Shown here: one piece after another, positions 1 to 8,613 of the stretch
Position numbering within the stretch: position 1 is the first letter of the stretch
How the letters are laid out: every line of letters starts with the position of its first letter
Assembly: GCA_964344185.1 (NCBI GenBank)
Contig: CAYFMN010000008.1
Location: 57,421 to 121,420, forward strand
Direction: 5' to 3'
From: JAJDAT01 sp964344185
GTDB taxonomy: Bacteria > Nitrospinota > Nitrospinia > Nitrospinales > JAJDAT01
Length of the DNA stretch: 64,000 nucleotides
Notes under the pieces: model-generated
Databases searched by the model: none
Told to the model about the DNA's origin: nothing
The model's input: only the letters and a program-made list of their open reading frames with translations
Program-made: the position numbers and the translations under genes

Positions 1-2229
1 AGTTTTGAACCAGAGTTCGACGCCGCCAACAAATCGACCTTCAGAAAGCGTAAAGGTTTGAGCTAAAGGGTCGCGGAAAATAGTTGTGTTGATGGTTTGA
101 ACCGCGCGCCTTTGCTCGATAGAAATGGTTCCGCGACTGATGTAGGTCGCTTCGCCAAAGCTTCCGCCAAAACCAAAGAATTCTATATTAATACTACCAG
201 ATGGTACGTTTGCAGGAACCGTTAGATTACCGGAAACCGAACCGTTATTATCGGCAGCAAAATCTCCGCCTACTGGAGGCACAGCATTTCGATCAATTAC
301 TGTGATGCCGCCAAAATCAACTCGATCTAGGGTTTCGGTAGGACCAAATCCTTCGATGGTGAAGTCGACCGTTCGCTGTCGCATAAACTCGACATCTTCG
401 GTTCGCCTCATAGAAACTTCAATACCTGTCGATACCGTTACGATATCTGCAGCATGTCCCCATTGTTGATTCGTCATTCTTTGGGTGACAGGACTAGCCC
501 AAGTCACTACTGTTTGCGTCCATTCGTCAATGGCTGGACTCAAGGTAATTCTCGCGGGAATTGGAGGAAAAGCTTGATATGGATTGATTTTAGATTCGGT
601 TGATTTCAAATTTTGCTCTAAAATCGACTCCAGTTCGAAATCCAAAGTCCAAGGACTTGTACCGCTTGACGCGTCCAAAATGGTGACGTCAATTGGAAGC
701 ATTAATACGCCATTAACGATTGCCGCTGTTTGCGGTTCGCCAGCGTCTCTTAAATCATCGTCAAAGAATGGATCGACGAATATGCCGCGTTTAGAACTAG
801 GATCAGATAAACTAGCGTTAGTTTTCAATCTTTCTGAAGCGATTAACGCGTATATGTTGTAGATATTATCTCGAATCTTTTCGATATCGGACATTGGAAC
901 AACATGTACACCGTCATTGACAATGGTTGGCAAGCCCGACCATGTTTGTTCAATGACCGCCAAAGCCAAAGAATTTTGAGGTACTCTCGGGAATACTGGA
1001 CGAAAGGCGTGGCTAACGCCTTTTACTCGAGAAACCAAACCGTTGCCATCAATGATGATGCGATCATATCGAGGTAATTTCCAAGTGTAATCAACTAATA
1101 CTAGGGTTCCGTCTACTGCGTCAGAAACGGTAAATCCGGTTTCGTCTTGATCAGTCACGGTACCGTCAGTTCGATAATCGTAAGTTACAGTATAAGAAGA
1201 TCCTGTCGCTGGTTCGGAACCGGTTGGAGACCAATCAACGCTATTTCCGGACAGAATATAATCAGAACCGGAAGTGTAGGTTGTACCGCCTTGCTTAACC
1301 TCAACGATTTGAACAACGGAAGTATCTGGAAGCAAGTCAGACGCTCCGGTAAAGGTTCCATGCGTCATATTGACATCGACTTTTCTTTTGGTGATATCGA
1401 CTTTGTCTAATGTTGCAAGAGGGCTATTACTGAGGTTAATTCGCATTTCGCCTTGTCCGTCTGGGCTGAATAAATGCGGTTCGCTTTCGATGGTGGATAA
1501 ATCGGGATCTTCGTCGTAAATTTTTCGAAGACTATTGCTTAACTCAACTTCAAAACCATTTACATGCGATTTACCCTCTTCAATTACAAAGGTTTGTTTT
1601 CCAGCTTCGCCGGCAACGGCAATGACTTGCATGCCGTTTACAATATAGTGACCGTTGCTTTCGCGATCATATCGAGCTAAAGCTTGAGTTACATTGTTTA
1701 ATTGAGGAGGAGGAGCTTGTTGTACAAGAACTCCATTATCAACTTGATGGATTGGGAAGAATTCTCCTGTTCCTTCTCCTTCGCGTCCCCAGGTAACGGT
1801 ATACTTAGTCCGTACTGCGCCAGGTTCTTGATAGTTTCGAGTGCCGACCGCAGGATCTTTTAGATCCGGATCTTCTAATTCAGTAATTGTTTGCCTTGTT
1901 AGGTAGGCGCCAATTATTATTAATTCGTTATCAGGAATTGTGATATCTGCGCTTGGAATGACTCTTACCATCCCTTGAATGTATACAGTGCCCTCTGCCA
2001 AGGTCGCTTGAACTTGATTTGGGCCCAGATTACCGGGATCGGTGATAACACATTCGGCGTTTGAAATGATGTCGCCATCCTTGAAAATTGAATCGCCGAC
2101 ACCTTTAATCCGATGGTGTATTTCCGCTTGCGTATCGTTCAATTCCGCCGATTGTAAGCCTTTTCCTGCGCGAAATAACAGTTCCTCGTAATTTTGGTCA
2201 GGATTAAACCGTCTATATATATCGCTCAT
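1..2229 (-). CDS. Phage structural protein, DUF4815-like, 3' end beyond window
   Basis: The minus strand is open for all 743 codons from the ATG at 2229 to the window edge, so the C-terminus is missing. The protein begins MSDIYRRFNPDQNYEELLF and soon has a LQSAELNDTQAEIHHRI stretch. This opening is typical of the DUF4815 family of phage fibre or baseplate-periphery proteins (recalled from family knowledge, not searched). It is rich in beta-type sequence with no membrane segment. It follows the gpI-like and fibre-associated genes in the same direction, where P2-like phages carry tail-fibre genes. The likely role is receptor-proximal fibre or baseplate decoration. Plus-strand reading frames over this stretch are shadows. 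Confidence 0.7.
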   Translation of the reverse strand, partial: MSDIYRRFNPDQNYEELLFRAGKGLQSAELNDTQAEIHHRIKGVGDSIFKDGDIISNAECVITDPGNLGPNQVQATLAEGTVYIQGMVRVIPSADITIPDNELIIIGAYLTRQTITELEDPDLKDPAVGTRNYQEPGAVRTKYTVTWGREGEGTGEFFPIHQVDNGVLVQQAPPPQLNNVTQALARYDRESNGHYIVNGMQVIAVAGEAGKQTFVIEEGKSHVNGFEVELSNSLRKIYDEDPDLSTIESEPHLFSPDGQGEMRINLSNSPLATLDKVDITKRKVDVNMTHGTFTGASDLLPDTSVVQIVEVKQGGTTYTSGSDYILSGNSVDWSPTGSEPATGSSYTVTYDYRTDGTVTDQDETGFTVSDAVDGTLVLVDYTWKLPRYDRIIIDGNGLVSRVKGVSHAFRPVFPRVPQNSLALAVIEQTWSGLPTIVNDGVHVVPMSDIEKIRDNIYNIYALIASERLKTNASLSDPSSKRGIFVDPFFDDDLRDAGEPQTAAIVNGVLMLPIDVTILDASSGTSPWTLDFELESILEQNLKSTESKINPYQAFPPIPARITLSPAIDEWTQTVVTWASPVTQRMTNQQWGHAADIVTVSTGIEVSMRRTEDVEFMRQRTVDFTIEGFGPTETLDRVDFGGITVIDRNAVPPVGGDFAADNNGSVSGNLTVPANVPSGSINIEFFGFGGSFGEATYISRGTISIEQRRAVQTINTTIFRDPLAQTFTLSEGRFVGGVELWFKT

Positions 2230-2244
2230 TATTACCAATATTTG

Positions 2245-2727
2245 TTAGAAGGTGATTACAAATTCAAACGTTTCCCGCGTAGCCGCGTTTCGGTGGATGG
2301 GAGCCGTATGTTCTAATAGCAATAAAATTCCAGGGTCCGTTACGTCCGAACCCGTGAAATACAATTGACCTCCAGGCAAACCCCCGTCTAGTACAGTCGA
2401 GCTGAATACGCCTAATTCGCGGATGACTTTGTCCGAAGCGTCGGTAAAATCAAATTTAAAAGATAAGTAAAGATTGTTGGTTGGAGTCGCGTCTGAAAAA
2501 GTAAACCGACCTGTAGGGACGATGATTTCACCGTTAACGTCAGGAGTACAAAATCGTTTTTCAAAGATTGCGCGACGACCTACTTCAGAAATTAACGCTG
2601 TAGCAGATACGTCTTCCGCCGTGGGGGTTGTCCAGGCTCCATCGCCTTCTCCCCATGCCAAATGTAAGGGCTGTTCTTTGATTGCCTCGGCAATCGCTAT
2701 TCGCCCAGATTCAGTTAGAACGCTCAT
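2245..2727 (-). CDS. Phage tail fibre-associated protein
   Basis: A 160-residue protein starting MSVLTESGRIAIAEAIKEQP. Its start codon lies inside the last 17 bases of the gpI-like gene, so the two are probably translationally coupled. It has no signal peptide or membrane segment and ends in a beta-rich region (ETFEFVITF). Small proteins with this LTxxGR opening commonly sit between gpI and the tail fibre in Myoviridae-type prophages. I infer a fibre adaptor or collar role from position. No catalytic motif is visible. Confidence 0.6.
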   Translation of the reverse strand: MSVLTESGRIAIAEAIKEQPLHLAWGEGDGAWTTPTAEDVSATALISEVGRRAIFEKRFCTPDVNGEIIVPTGRFTFSDATPTNNLYLSFKFDFTDASDKVIRELGVFSSTVLDGGLPGGQLYFTGSDVTDPGILLLLEHTAPIHRNAATRETFEFVITF

Positions 2728-4585
2728 GATTGATTCCTATAATTGTTTCAGTTTGATTCCAGGAATTTTCCGGCCAATTTACGTCAGTCCAAAGCTGGCT
2801 GTCCATTTCCAGGAAGAATGTTCGGAACGGTACGCGACCCATAGTTGGATCGTTTTCCGGCCCACCTTGAATAAAATAAACAAATAACGTGGTACGACTA
2901 TCCGTTAATTGATGGTCTTGCGGTCTAATTAATCCAGAGGGATACAAATGATTATGATTGATCCCAATGATCGCTACAGTATCTTCCCAAGAGCTGTCTG
3001 GCCAGTTTGTATTAGTCCAGAACTGGTTATCCAACTCTTGTGTCGACGAATGTATTGGACCATGACCCAAATCAATAGCTACTAACTCATTCCCATCGGT
3101 ATAGAATGTGAACTCCGTTGAGCGGCTATATGTGATTTGTTGATCCTGCGGTCTAATTAAACCGCTTGGGTTGAGATTGCTATGATTGATTCCTACTATT
3201 GCGTGAGTGTTATTCCAAGGACTTGAGGGCCACTTGGTTTTAGCCCATGTTTGGCTTCTAAACTCCTCGGATGTTGTATAGGCTGGAGTATGTGCATAAT
3301 CTAAAACTCTATCTGGACCTCCATCAATAAAGTGGGTGCGTAGGGTTTCTTGCGCTTTATCGATTTGTTGATCCTGTATTCTTACAACGCCGCTTGGATT
3401 TAAGAGACTATGCGTATATCCAGAAATTGATTCTGTGTTTTTCCAAGAAGTTTCTGGCCATTTTGCGGAAGTCCAGAATTGCCCCTTATTTTCTTCATAA
3501 AACGTAGAGGAAGGTTGACTAATCGCTGGATGATTGAGATGAGGGATCTCTTCCGAAAGAATGGGAAAATTTCCCAATGGATGGAACCAGTCAGTGTATT
3601 CGGATAATTCAATAAAAATCGATTCGACTGAGTTAGAATCTTCTACGTCGCTTCCATGGACGTTGTCAAATCGTTCATCCAAAGGAACTCTATTTACCAA
3701 ATAATGATCGTCTAGTTCTGTGTCGTCAAGATACAGAAATTCGCCTTCTTCTTCTAATAAGAATCCAGCTAAACAGGCGTTAGTCCATCCTAAAGGATCG
3801 CTGTCGGACAGTACTATTTCCGCTTTGCAGAAGGTATTGAGATTTTTTACGACATCTATTTCTAATGGACCAAAAAAAGACCAAGCCCCATGTAAATGAG
3901 AAGCTTGATGGTTTACTAAGTGTTTATCGCCCAACAAATGAATGTCAAGTAAGACGCGATCTTCGTAATATCCGCGAATAGTGGAGTTTCGATCCAATGC
4001 ATTGATAATAGAAGGATCGTTAATGGGAGAGAAAAATGAGTCTGATCTGCCAAATGATAAAACTGGAAAACTTTCTAGCCTGACTCCGGAATTATCGGAG
4101 AGTAATAAACCAAATTCGCTATCGTCTAAAATCATACGGCGAATATCATAGCCGTGAAAGATTCTACTAAGTTCGCTTCTGGCTGGGATTGAGAGCCGCG
4201 CTAGCTTTAACAATCCAATTAGGTTTGTTTCATTTTCAGGCACGCTGCCGGGATCTAATTGAAATTCAGCAAAATGAGCTCCAGGTCCTTCTTCCTCTGT
4301 GTAAGCCCCTTCCATTCCAATCCACGAAAGAGCTAAACGCAGTCCAGCTTCGGTACCTCGAAGTCTTTGCCACTGGATTCCTTCTTTTATTGCATCGCGA
4401 GGATTTTCAAGAAAATCCAGTATTTCTCCTAATCCGTACTCCCAAATAAGAAATGGTAAAAAATTATCGGGAGCGTTTAACTTTATTCCTCGTATTTTGA
4501 GGATTCCAGGATCTAAATCGTCTCTAGGCCGGATTGCTTCGATTAGGCCTATTTCTTCTATTGTTGCGTTAGGTGGCAATTCCAT
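2711..4585 (-). CDS. Phage tail protein I (gpI-like) with four 76-residue C-terminal repeats
   Basis: 624 residues, against roughly 180-200 for P2 gpI. Residues about 1-150 look like tail protein I (segment NPRDAIKEGIQWQRLRGTEA and the following helix), which joins the baseplate wedge to the fibre. Residues about 150-350 are an acidic beta-rich region. From residue 369 a unit recurs with an exact 76-residue period, with the marker Trp at 371, 447, 523 and 599. Each unit holds a W-x4-WP-x2-SW core, then a GINH-type turn, then PSGLIRPQDQQ. The fourth copy stops after GINHERSN. I infer that the repeats form a fibre-like or ligand-binding extension. The start is 41 bases after the gpJ stop. Confidence 0.7.
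   Translation of the reverse strand: MELPPNATIEEIGLIEAIRPRDDLDPGILKIRGIKLNAPDNFLPFLIWEYGLGEILDFLENPRDAIKEGIQWQRLRGTEAGLRLALSWIGMEGAYTEEEGPGAHFAEFQLDPGSVPENETNLIGLLKLARLSIPARSELSRIFHGYDIRRMILDDSEFGLLLSDNSGVRLESFPVLSFGRSDSFFSPINDPSIINALDRNSTIRGYYEDRVLLDIHLLGDKHLVNHQASHLHGAWSFFGPLEIDVVKNLNTFCKAEIVLSDSDPLGWTNACLAGFLLEEEGEFLYLDDTELDDHYLVNRVPLDERFDNVHGSDVEDSNSVESIFIELSEYTDWFHPLGNFPILSEEIPHLNHPAISQPSSTFYEENKGQFWTSAKWPETSWKNTESISGYTHSLLNPSGVVRIQDQQIDKAQETLRTHFIDGGPDRVLDYAHTPAYTTSEEFRSQTWAKTKWPSSPWNNTHAIVGINHSNLNPSGLIRPQDQQITYSRSTEFTFYTDGNELVAIDLGHGPIHSSTQELDNQFWTNTNWPDSSWEDTVAIIGINHNHLYPSGLIRPQDHQLTDSRTTLFVYFIQGGPENDPTMGRVPFRTFFLEMDSQLWTDVNWPENSWNQTETIIGINHERSN
2714..3481 (-). repeat. Four in-frame tandem coding repeats, 228-bp period
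   Basis: Coding repeat inside the gpI-like gene. Three full units and one truncated unit of 76 codons can be aligned on Trp371, Trp447, Trp523 and Trp599 and on the PSGLIRPQDQQ-type block. The copies differ at many residues, so the array is old rather than a recent slippage product. The last unit ends shortly after its conserved NH turn. Confidence 0.75.
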
Positions 4586-4626
4586 GTGATTTGGGGGATA
4601 TATTATTTACAAAAGAAATATGGTTA

Positions 4627-5466
4627 TTACCAAATTCGATTACCAATAATTAAATTTAAGTCGGCAAGCGCTACGCATTGAAACGGTCCTACGTCGATAT
4701 TTTCAGCCGGTTGCGTGAGTTCAACTTCCTGAACTCCATCAAGATGTAATTGTCGAATGACCCAAGATTTGGTTAAATTCCAACCAAGTTCTCTTGCGGC
4801 GTCAAAAATACCAGGAAAAATTTCGAGGGCCGCGTTGATTATTTCTTCCGGAGCGTCGGGATATAAGTGAATAGTCGCTTCCACGTTAACGGGGAGGATT
4901 TCCGCTCCAATGACTTCAATTGTGTCGGTAATGATTTTTGTATCTAGGGCGTTTACAGCATCAGAAATAGCGTCAAGCATTGTTTGATCGGCTGCGCCAT
5001 CTCCAATTTTTGATAAAACCGCAATTCTTACTTTTCCGGGTTCGGGGGAATCTACGGCTATATCGCGAATGTTGGAGTCGGAACCAAGAGCGGTGGATTT
5101 GTAGGAATCTGCTGTTCCTCCCACTGAGAAACCTTTAATGTGGGTAACGGTTCGGTCTCTTAATTCTCCGTCGGATTCTCCTTCTAATCTTTCTAGACCG
5201 TAAAACTCAGCTAGGTGGTCTAGATCCAAATTTTTTGCGTAGCTTAATAGGTTTGCTCTAGCCGCATCGTTTACGCGTTGTCTTAAGATGAGTTCGCGGT
5301 AAGCGGCAACTTCTAAAATTTTGACTCCGGGATCTGATTCCAGATCGTTTGCGTCCCATTCTGGGAGCTGTTGCTTAAGATCGTTTTTCATTTCCAAAAG
5401 TATGGTTTCAAAATCCAGAGTTTCAATAATATCTGGCGCTGGTAAACTTCCAAGAACTGGACTCAT
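4627..5466 (-). CDS. Baseplate assembly protein J-like
   Basis: 279 residues matching the baseplate J family (P2 gpJ, Mu gp47, T4 gp6-like wedge proteins). It has the N-terminal helical region with DLESDPGVKILEVAAYRELI, a central block DRTVTHIKGFSVGGTADSYK, and the C-terminal region with LHLDGVQEVELTQP. In this family the protein forms the wedge ring around the hub. Its start overlaps the stop of the gp25-like gene by four bases, a normal arrangement for coupled phage genes. Confidence 0.85.
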   Translation of the reverse strand: MSPVLGSLPAPDIIETLDFETILLEMKNDLKQQLPEWDANDLESDPGVKILEVAAYRELILRQRVNDAARANLLSYAKNLDLDHLAEFYGLERLEGESDGELRDRTVTHIKGFSVGGTADSYKSTALGSDSNIRDIAVDSPEPGKVRIAVLSKIGDGAADQTMLDAISDAVNALDTKIITDTIEVIGAEILPVNVEATIHLYPDAPEEIINAALEIFPGIFDAARELGWNLTKSWVIRQLHLDGVQEVELTQPAENIDVGPFQCVALADLNLIIGNRIW

Positions 5467-5816
5467 ATGGAAATCCTAATATTCTGACTGAGGGGTTGAT
5501 TGTTTTCGATTACGATCATGTCAAGATGCATATCGATGAGGCCCGAACCGGCAGACTCAATTTTTACTCGATTGATGGATACTCTTGGTTCCCATCGATC
5601 AATAGCTTCCGCGGTAGCTGCAATTGCGTTACTTATGAAAAGCTCGTTTACAGGACTATCCACCAGTTCCATTAAGCGCGAACCGTATTCGGGACGCATA
5701 ATTCTGGTGCCAATAGGAGTGGTTAAAATGTCTCGTATTGATTGATGAATATGATCAAGAGGCTCTAATATTTTGAACTTTTCATCATGTAATGTTCCGC
5801 TAATTCCTGTTTGCAT
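5463..5816 (-). CDS. Baseplate wedge protein, GPW/gp25 family
   Basis: 117 residues with the hallmark LDHIHQSIRDILTTPIGTR-x2-RPEYGS segment of P2 gpW and T4 gp25. This small protein bridges the contractile sheath and the baseplate wedge and carries the conserved Arg/Glu region (RPEYGSRLMELVDSP). Length is normal for the family. Its presence points to a contractile (myovirus-type) tail. It lies between a 62-residue unknown protein and gpJ. Confidence 0.9.
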   Translation of the reverse strand: MQTGISGTLHDEKFKILEPLDHIHQSIRDILTTPIGTRIMRPEYGSRLMELVDSPVNELFISNAIAATAEAIDRWEPRVSINRVKIESAGSGLIDMHLDMIVIENNQPLSQNIRISI

Positions 5817-5824
5817 CTATTGAC

Positions 5825-6013
5825 TCACAATTCTCGAAGGTTAGTGTCGAGCTTTACTATCGATTCTTGTTTTAAAAAAGAGCTTTTATCCAAGTACTTA
5901 GCTTCTTGATCCATAAATTTTTCCCAATGTCTTTTTTCTAACTGCTTTTGAGTGATAACTTCTTTTAATTGACCATCAGGTTTATAAACAGAAACTTCGT
6001 GAAATACGCTCAT
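5825..6013 (-). CDS. Small hypothetical phage baseplate-module protein
   Basis: 62 residues starting MSVFHEVSVYKPDGQLKEVI. I chose the ATG at 6013 because GGAGG lies seven bases upstream and the next gene's stop (6016-6018) is adjacent. A longer frame would run back into the PAAR gene. It is charged and probably helical (KQLEKRHWEKFMDQEAKYL), with no membrane segment. I do not recognise a family. Position between spike-tip and wedge genes suggests a small baseplate or assembly factor. Confidence 0.6.
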   Translation of the reverse strand: MSVFHEVSVYKPDGQLKEVITQKQLEKRHWEKFMDQEAKYLDKSSFLKQESIVKLDTNLREL

Positions 6014-6015
6014 TA

Positions 6016-6303
6016 CTATCCTCCGGCAAAAACGTTTGAACTTCCTTGCGCTACGCTTGATCCACAACTTATTGGATCTCCTATGCGTGCGATTGGGAGT
6101 CCGTTTATAAAGACACTTGATGAACCTAGAGCCAACGAGCCATCATGGCAATCATCGTCGCAGCAATGAATTACCCAATGGTCTGATTCTCTATGGGTAT
6201 TAATACTATTGACGTAAACGTTTGGACTGGCTTGATCGTTTGGTCTTGGCGGCCAGCATCCGTGTCCAGAACAGATATCGCCTAATCTTGCAACTCCAGG
6301 CAT
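6016..6303 (-). CDS. PAAR-domain spike-tip protein
   Basis: 95 residues with the PAAR architecture: N-terminal MPGVARLGDICSGHGC, a middle with paired Cys/His (IHCCDDDCHDG), then SSVFINGLPIARIGDPISCG and a short GSSNVFAGG tail. PAAR proteins cap the gpV/VgrG trimer with a metal-bound cone that pierces the target envelope. No effector domain is fused, since the protein is of minimal size. It follows the gpV-like gene after nine bases, as expected for a spike and its tip. Confidence 0.85.
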   Translation of the reverse strand: MPGVARLGDICSGHGCWPPRPNDQASPNVYVNSINTHRESDHWVIHCCDDDCHDGSLALGSSSVFINGLPIARIGDPISCGSSVAQGSSNVFAGG

Positions 6304-6312
6304 TTTGATTTC

Positions 6313-6840
6313 CTAAGGATTAAGATCTATGCGATTTGCTCTGAGCGTTAAGTTTTTATCGCCAACAAAAAGTATGTCGTCCAAGGCGCTAATTTCTAAA
6401 GTTCCTATTGAGTGCAATTTCATAGATTTCGTTTCGCCGTTATACTCAAAATGACTTCCGTCCTCATAATGGACTTTCATCGTTTTTGTATTTTTGTCGT
6501 ACTCAAATGAAGTGCCGTTTGAATATTCAACGCGATGAACGTCTTTTTTGCCTTCTATTCTTTTTTGATTTGAAAAAAAGCCGCGTAAAACCCAGCCTCT
6601 TGAGGCGTCTCCGTACTCTGCAAGAACTAATACTTGTTCTCCAATATCTGGGTGCCAATATGAAAGATCGTCGCCTGCCCGGGTTTCTAACCAAGGCATC
6701 TTTGGTCCAATTCGTTCTCCGAAATTAACTCTGCATAATCCTTCTTCGTGAAAAACTTCGTGAATAATTCCAGGACGAATAAAGTTACCAACACGCCTTT
6801 CTAATTCGCTTATTTGACTTTGGTTAGATATTTCTGCCAT
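6313..6840 (-). CDS. Baseplate spike protein V-like
   Basis: 175 residues resembling P2 gpV and Mu gp45. It has an N-terminal OB-fold region with RRVGNFIRPGIIHEVF, then ETRAGDDLSYWHPDIGEQVLVL, then a beta-helical C-terminus with repeating hairpins (VEYSNGTSFEYDKNTKTMKV, VHYEDGSHFEYNGETKSMKL). In this family three copies form the central membrane-piercing spike. It is first in the visible baseplate series (V, PAAR, unknown, W, J, I), as in P2-like phages. Confidence 0.85.
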   Translation of the reverse strand: MAEISNQSQISELERRVGNFIRPGIIHEVFHEEGLCRVNFGERIGPKMPWLETRAGDDLSYWHPDIGEQVLVLAEYGDASRGWVLRGFFSNQKRIEGKKDVHRVEYSNGTSFEYDKNTKTMKVHYEDGSHFEYNGETKSMKLHSIGTLEISALDDILFVGDKNLTLRANRIDLNP

Positions 6841-7001
6841 GTGTTAGCGGTTTTTGGACATGAATAGAGGTTTTTTTTAATAGAACCAAATTTTGCGTGT
6901 TGTTGATTGGATTCTTAAAGAGATATTCTTATGCTTATATATTGAATCTATCAATATCGTATTCAAATGAATTAAATTGAAACGCGATATGATTTTTCAA
7001 A

Positions 7002-7175
7002 TTAGTAATATCTTCCTTTTTCCTTGAGAAGAGTCCCCAGAAAGAAAGATAAACATGCGCCAGCTTGAGCGATTTGCGCCACGATTCCATCGTCTAAATT
7101 GACGGCAAGCATGGCTAGAAATCCACCTAAAGCCGCATAAGTGCTTGGTTCTCTAAAGCGGTCAATAATTTCCAT
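7002..7175 (-). CDS. Small membrane protein of phage tail module, holin-like
   Basis: A 57-residue frame read directly from the sequence: MEIIDRFREPSTYAALGGFL, a hydrophobic stretch, then a second hydrophobic stretch and a KEKGRYY end. Its ATG overlaps the stop of the upstream gp37-like gene in a TGATG arrangement, a strong sign of coupled translation. Short phage proteins with REPSTYA followed by two hydrophobic segments are common near tail or lysis genes and are sometimes called holin-like. Function is unproven. Confidence 0.6.
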   Translation of the reverse strand: MEIIDRFREPSTYAALGGFLAMLAVNLDDGIVAQIAQAGACLSFFLGTLLKEKGRYY

Positions 7176-7687
7176 CAACTATTGTCGATTAAAGGTTTGT
7201 AATCAGGTTCATGCACAAGCCCAACTTCTGGAACCCAACTAAACTTGGGATCAGTGACTACATTGGCTGAAGCGTCGAAGACATTGGTTCTTAATGTTAC
7301 GATTTGTGTCCATGGGATTTTCCAAAGCGTTAGAGTAGGATCGCCAGAGTCTTGAAGCTCCCCAATTTCCAGTTCCGCCACTTCAACTAGGTCAAGACCC
7401 CAGCGATTCCCTTGAATGGTTTCCGCCGTAGATTGCGCTAGAGAAAGACCTGAACCTATGCCGTCATTTGCAATTGCGCAGGTCAACCAACTGATTTTTA
7501 ATCTCAATTCTTCTGTGCCCTTGTCAGGTTCTCGACTAAAGGTGTGCATGCCGGTGAATAGAGCTGGAACTTGATAGGAAACCTCGGAAATCGAAAAGCG
7601 CTTTTCGATTCGGGAACAGGTTCCAAGTCCGGCAACTTGTTCGTTTAGTTTTTGAACGATCACGTCTAATATTTGGTCAAATGTCAT
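7175..7687 (-). CDS. Phage tail protein, Mu gp37/DUF1834-like
   Basis: 170 residues beginning MTFDQILDVIVQKLNEQVAG. It has the compact alpha/beta pattern of Mu gp37-like (DUF1834) proteins, which lie just upstream of the sheath gene in Mu-like phages and may act at the tail terminator. Assignment rests on the N-terminal helix, the ELRLKISWLTCAIAND strand region, the WGLDLVEVAELEIGELQD segment and gene context. In this window it is followed by a small membrane protein and gpV rather than sheath and tube. A generic phage tail protein is the alternative. Confidence 0.5.
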   Translation of the reverse strand: MTFDQILDVIVQKLNEQVAGLGTCSRIEKRFSISEVSYQVPALFTGMHTFSREPDKGTEELRLKISWLTCAIANDGIGSGLSLAQSTAETIQGNRWGLDLVEVAELEIGELQDSGDPTLTLWKIPWTQIVTLRTNVFDASANVVTDPKFSWVPEVGLVHEPDYKPLIDNS

Positions 7688-8194
7688 ATCGTTAGTTTGT
7701 ATATTGAATGACTAGGTCCCGGTGGAGATGAGAAAATCCAAATTCAATGCCGCTTCGGTATTCAGTTTCTTAGCTTGTGAACTCTATGTTTTCTGTGAAA
7801 ACTTTTGCGTGACAGAGTAAATGTTGACGCAATAATTAATCACTAAAGACAGTATATAGTCTGGTTTGTCACATACTTCCCGAATGTCAAACAACGTGAA
7901 AGTTTCTTAAAGAAATAAGAAATAATTTTCTGGGAATTATGGAAAATAGAAACTGTGCAATTATAGGATTTGAAAAAGACGAGAGAGCTTGGAGTGAATT
8001 GAAGGTTCTTGTAGATCTGCGATATAAGTTGCGCTGAATAAGATTTATTTTTGAAACTTTGATCTTTCGTTAAAGGATATGTTTTTGAAAATCTAATTTT
8101 TCGGGGCATATTATGAGTTGCCTTTCTGATTGGATAAATTCTTCAATTTAAAAGATAGTTTTTGCGAATAAATATATTTGGAAAAATCCTATCG
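7688..8194. other. Gene-free stretch between tail and control modules
   Basis: AT-rich, with no frame on either strand that I find convincing. An 88-codon minus-strand frame at 7843-8109 has no recognisable protein character. The stretch probably carries the promoter of the leftward tail operon. I did not see a clear -35/-10 pair or a strong terminator. Confidence 0.4.
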
Positions 8195-8419
8195 CTATAC
8201 GATCTCGCCTTTCACGACCCGTTGAGCGTCGTCTCTAGATATTCGAATCGACCCAAAATTTTTAAATCCAATGATGTAGCCGCATTCGATAGCTCGGTAA
8301 ATTCTTTTTTTCGCGGCGTCGGTTTTTATATGAAGTTCCAGAGCCAAAAATCTTGCGACTTCGGATACGGAAAAACTCGGTTTGTCAGGTAATTTGGTTT
8401 TTGAAAGATTTGGGGACAT
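8195..8419 (-). CDS. Small HTH DNA-binding protein, excisionase/MerR-like
   Basis: 74 residues with a winged-helix style segment FSVSEVARFLALELHIKTDA-A-KKRIYRAIECGYI followed by a basic wing ending SIRISRDDAQRVVKG. This layout (serine-valine-x-E-x-A start, YRAIExGYI recognition helix, I-R-I-x-R-D-D wing) is typical of excisionase and MerR-type phage regulators. An AAGGA-type ribosome site lies upstream of the ATG at 8419. It is likely a repressor, excisionase or late-gene control protein of the phage. The overlapping plus-strand frame is a shadow. Confidence 0.65.
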   Translation of the reverse strand: MSPNLSKTKLPDKPSFSVSEVARFLALELHIKTDAAKKRIYRAIECGYIIGFKNFGSIRISRDDAQRVVKGEIV

Positions 8420-8613
8420 AATTTTATTTCCTTATAGATCAAAAAATAAAAATTGAAGTACGGCGGTTTTGATTTTTTTGACGAGTTTATTGGTTGATTT
8501 GTTTTTATATGAAATAAATTTCTTTAATGTTTTTAATTAGGAGGAAATTTTTGTCTAGCTTTGTTAAAGCTTCTAATATCCTGTGATGAAAAGAGCGTTA
8601 TTCCTTTAACAGA

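Noticed and set aside
584..1410. Plus-strand frames at 584-862 and 1147-1410
   Set aside because: They are antisense to a continuous minus-strand phage gene (1-2229) whose translation looks like a real structural protein; the plus frames show no domain character.
7843..8109. 88-codon minus-strand frame
   Set aside because: No recognisable motif, low-complexity composition, no convincing ribosome site, and no neighbour coupling.
8162..8392. 76-codon plus-strand frame
   Set aside because: Antisense to the HTH gene at 8195-8419, which has a coherent winged-helix pattern.
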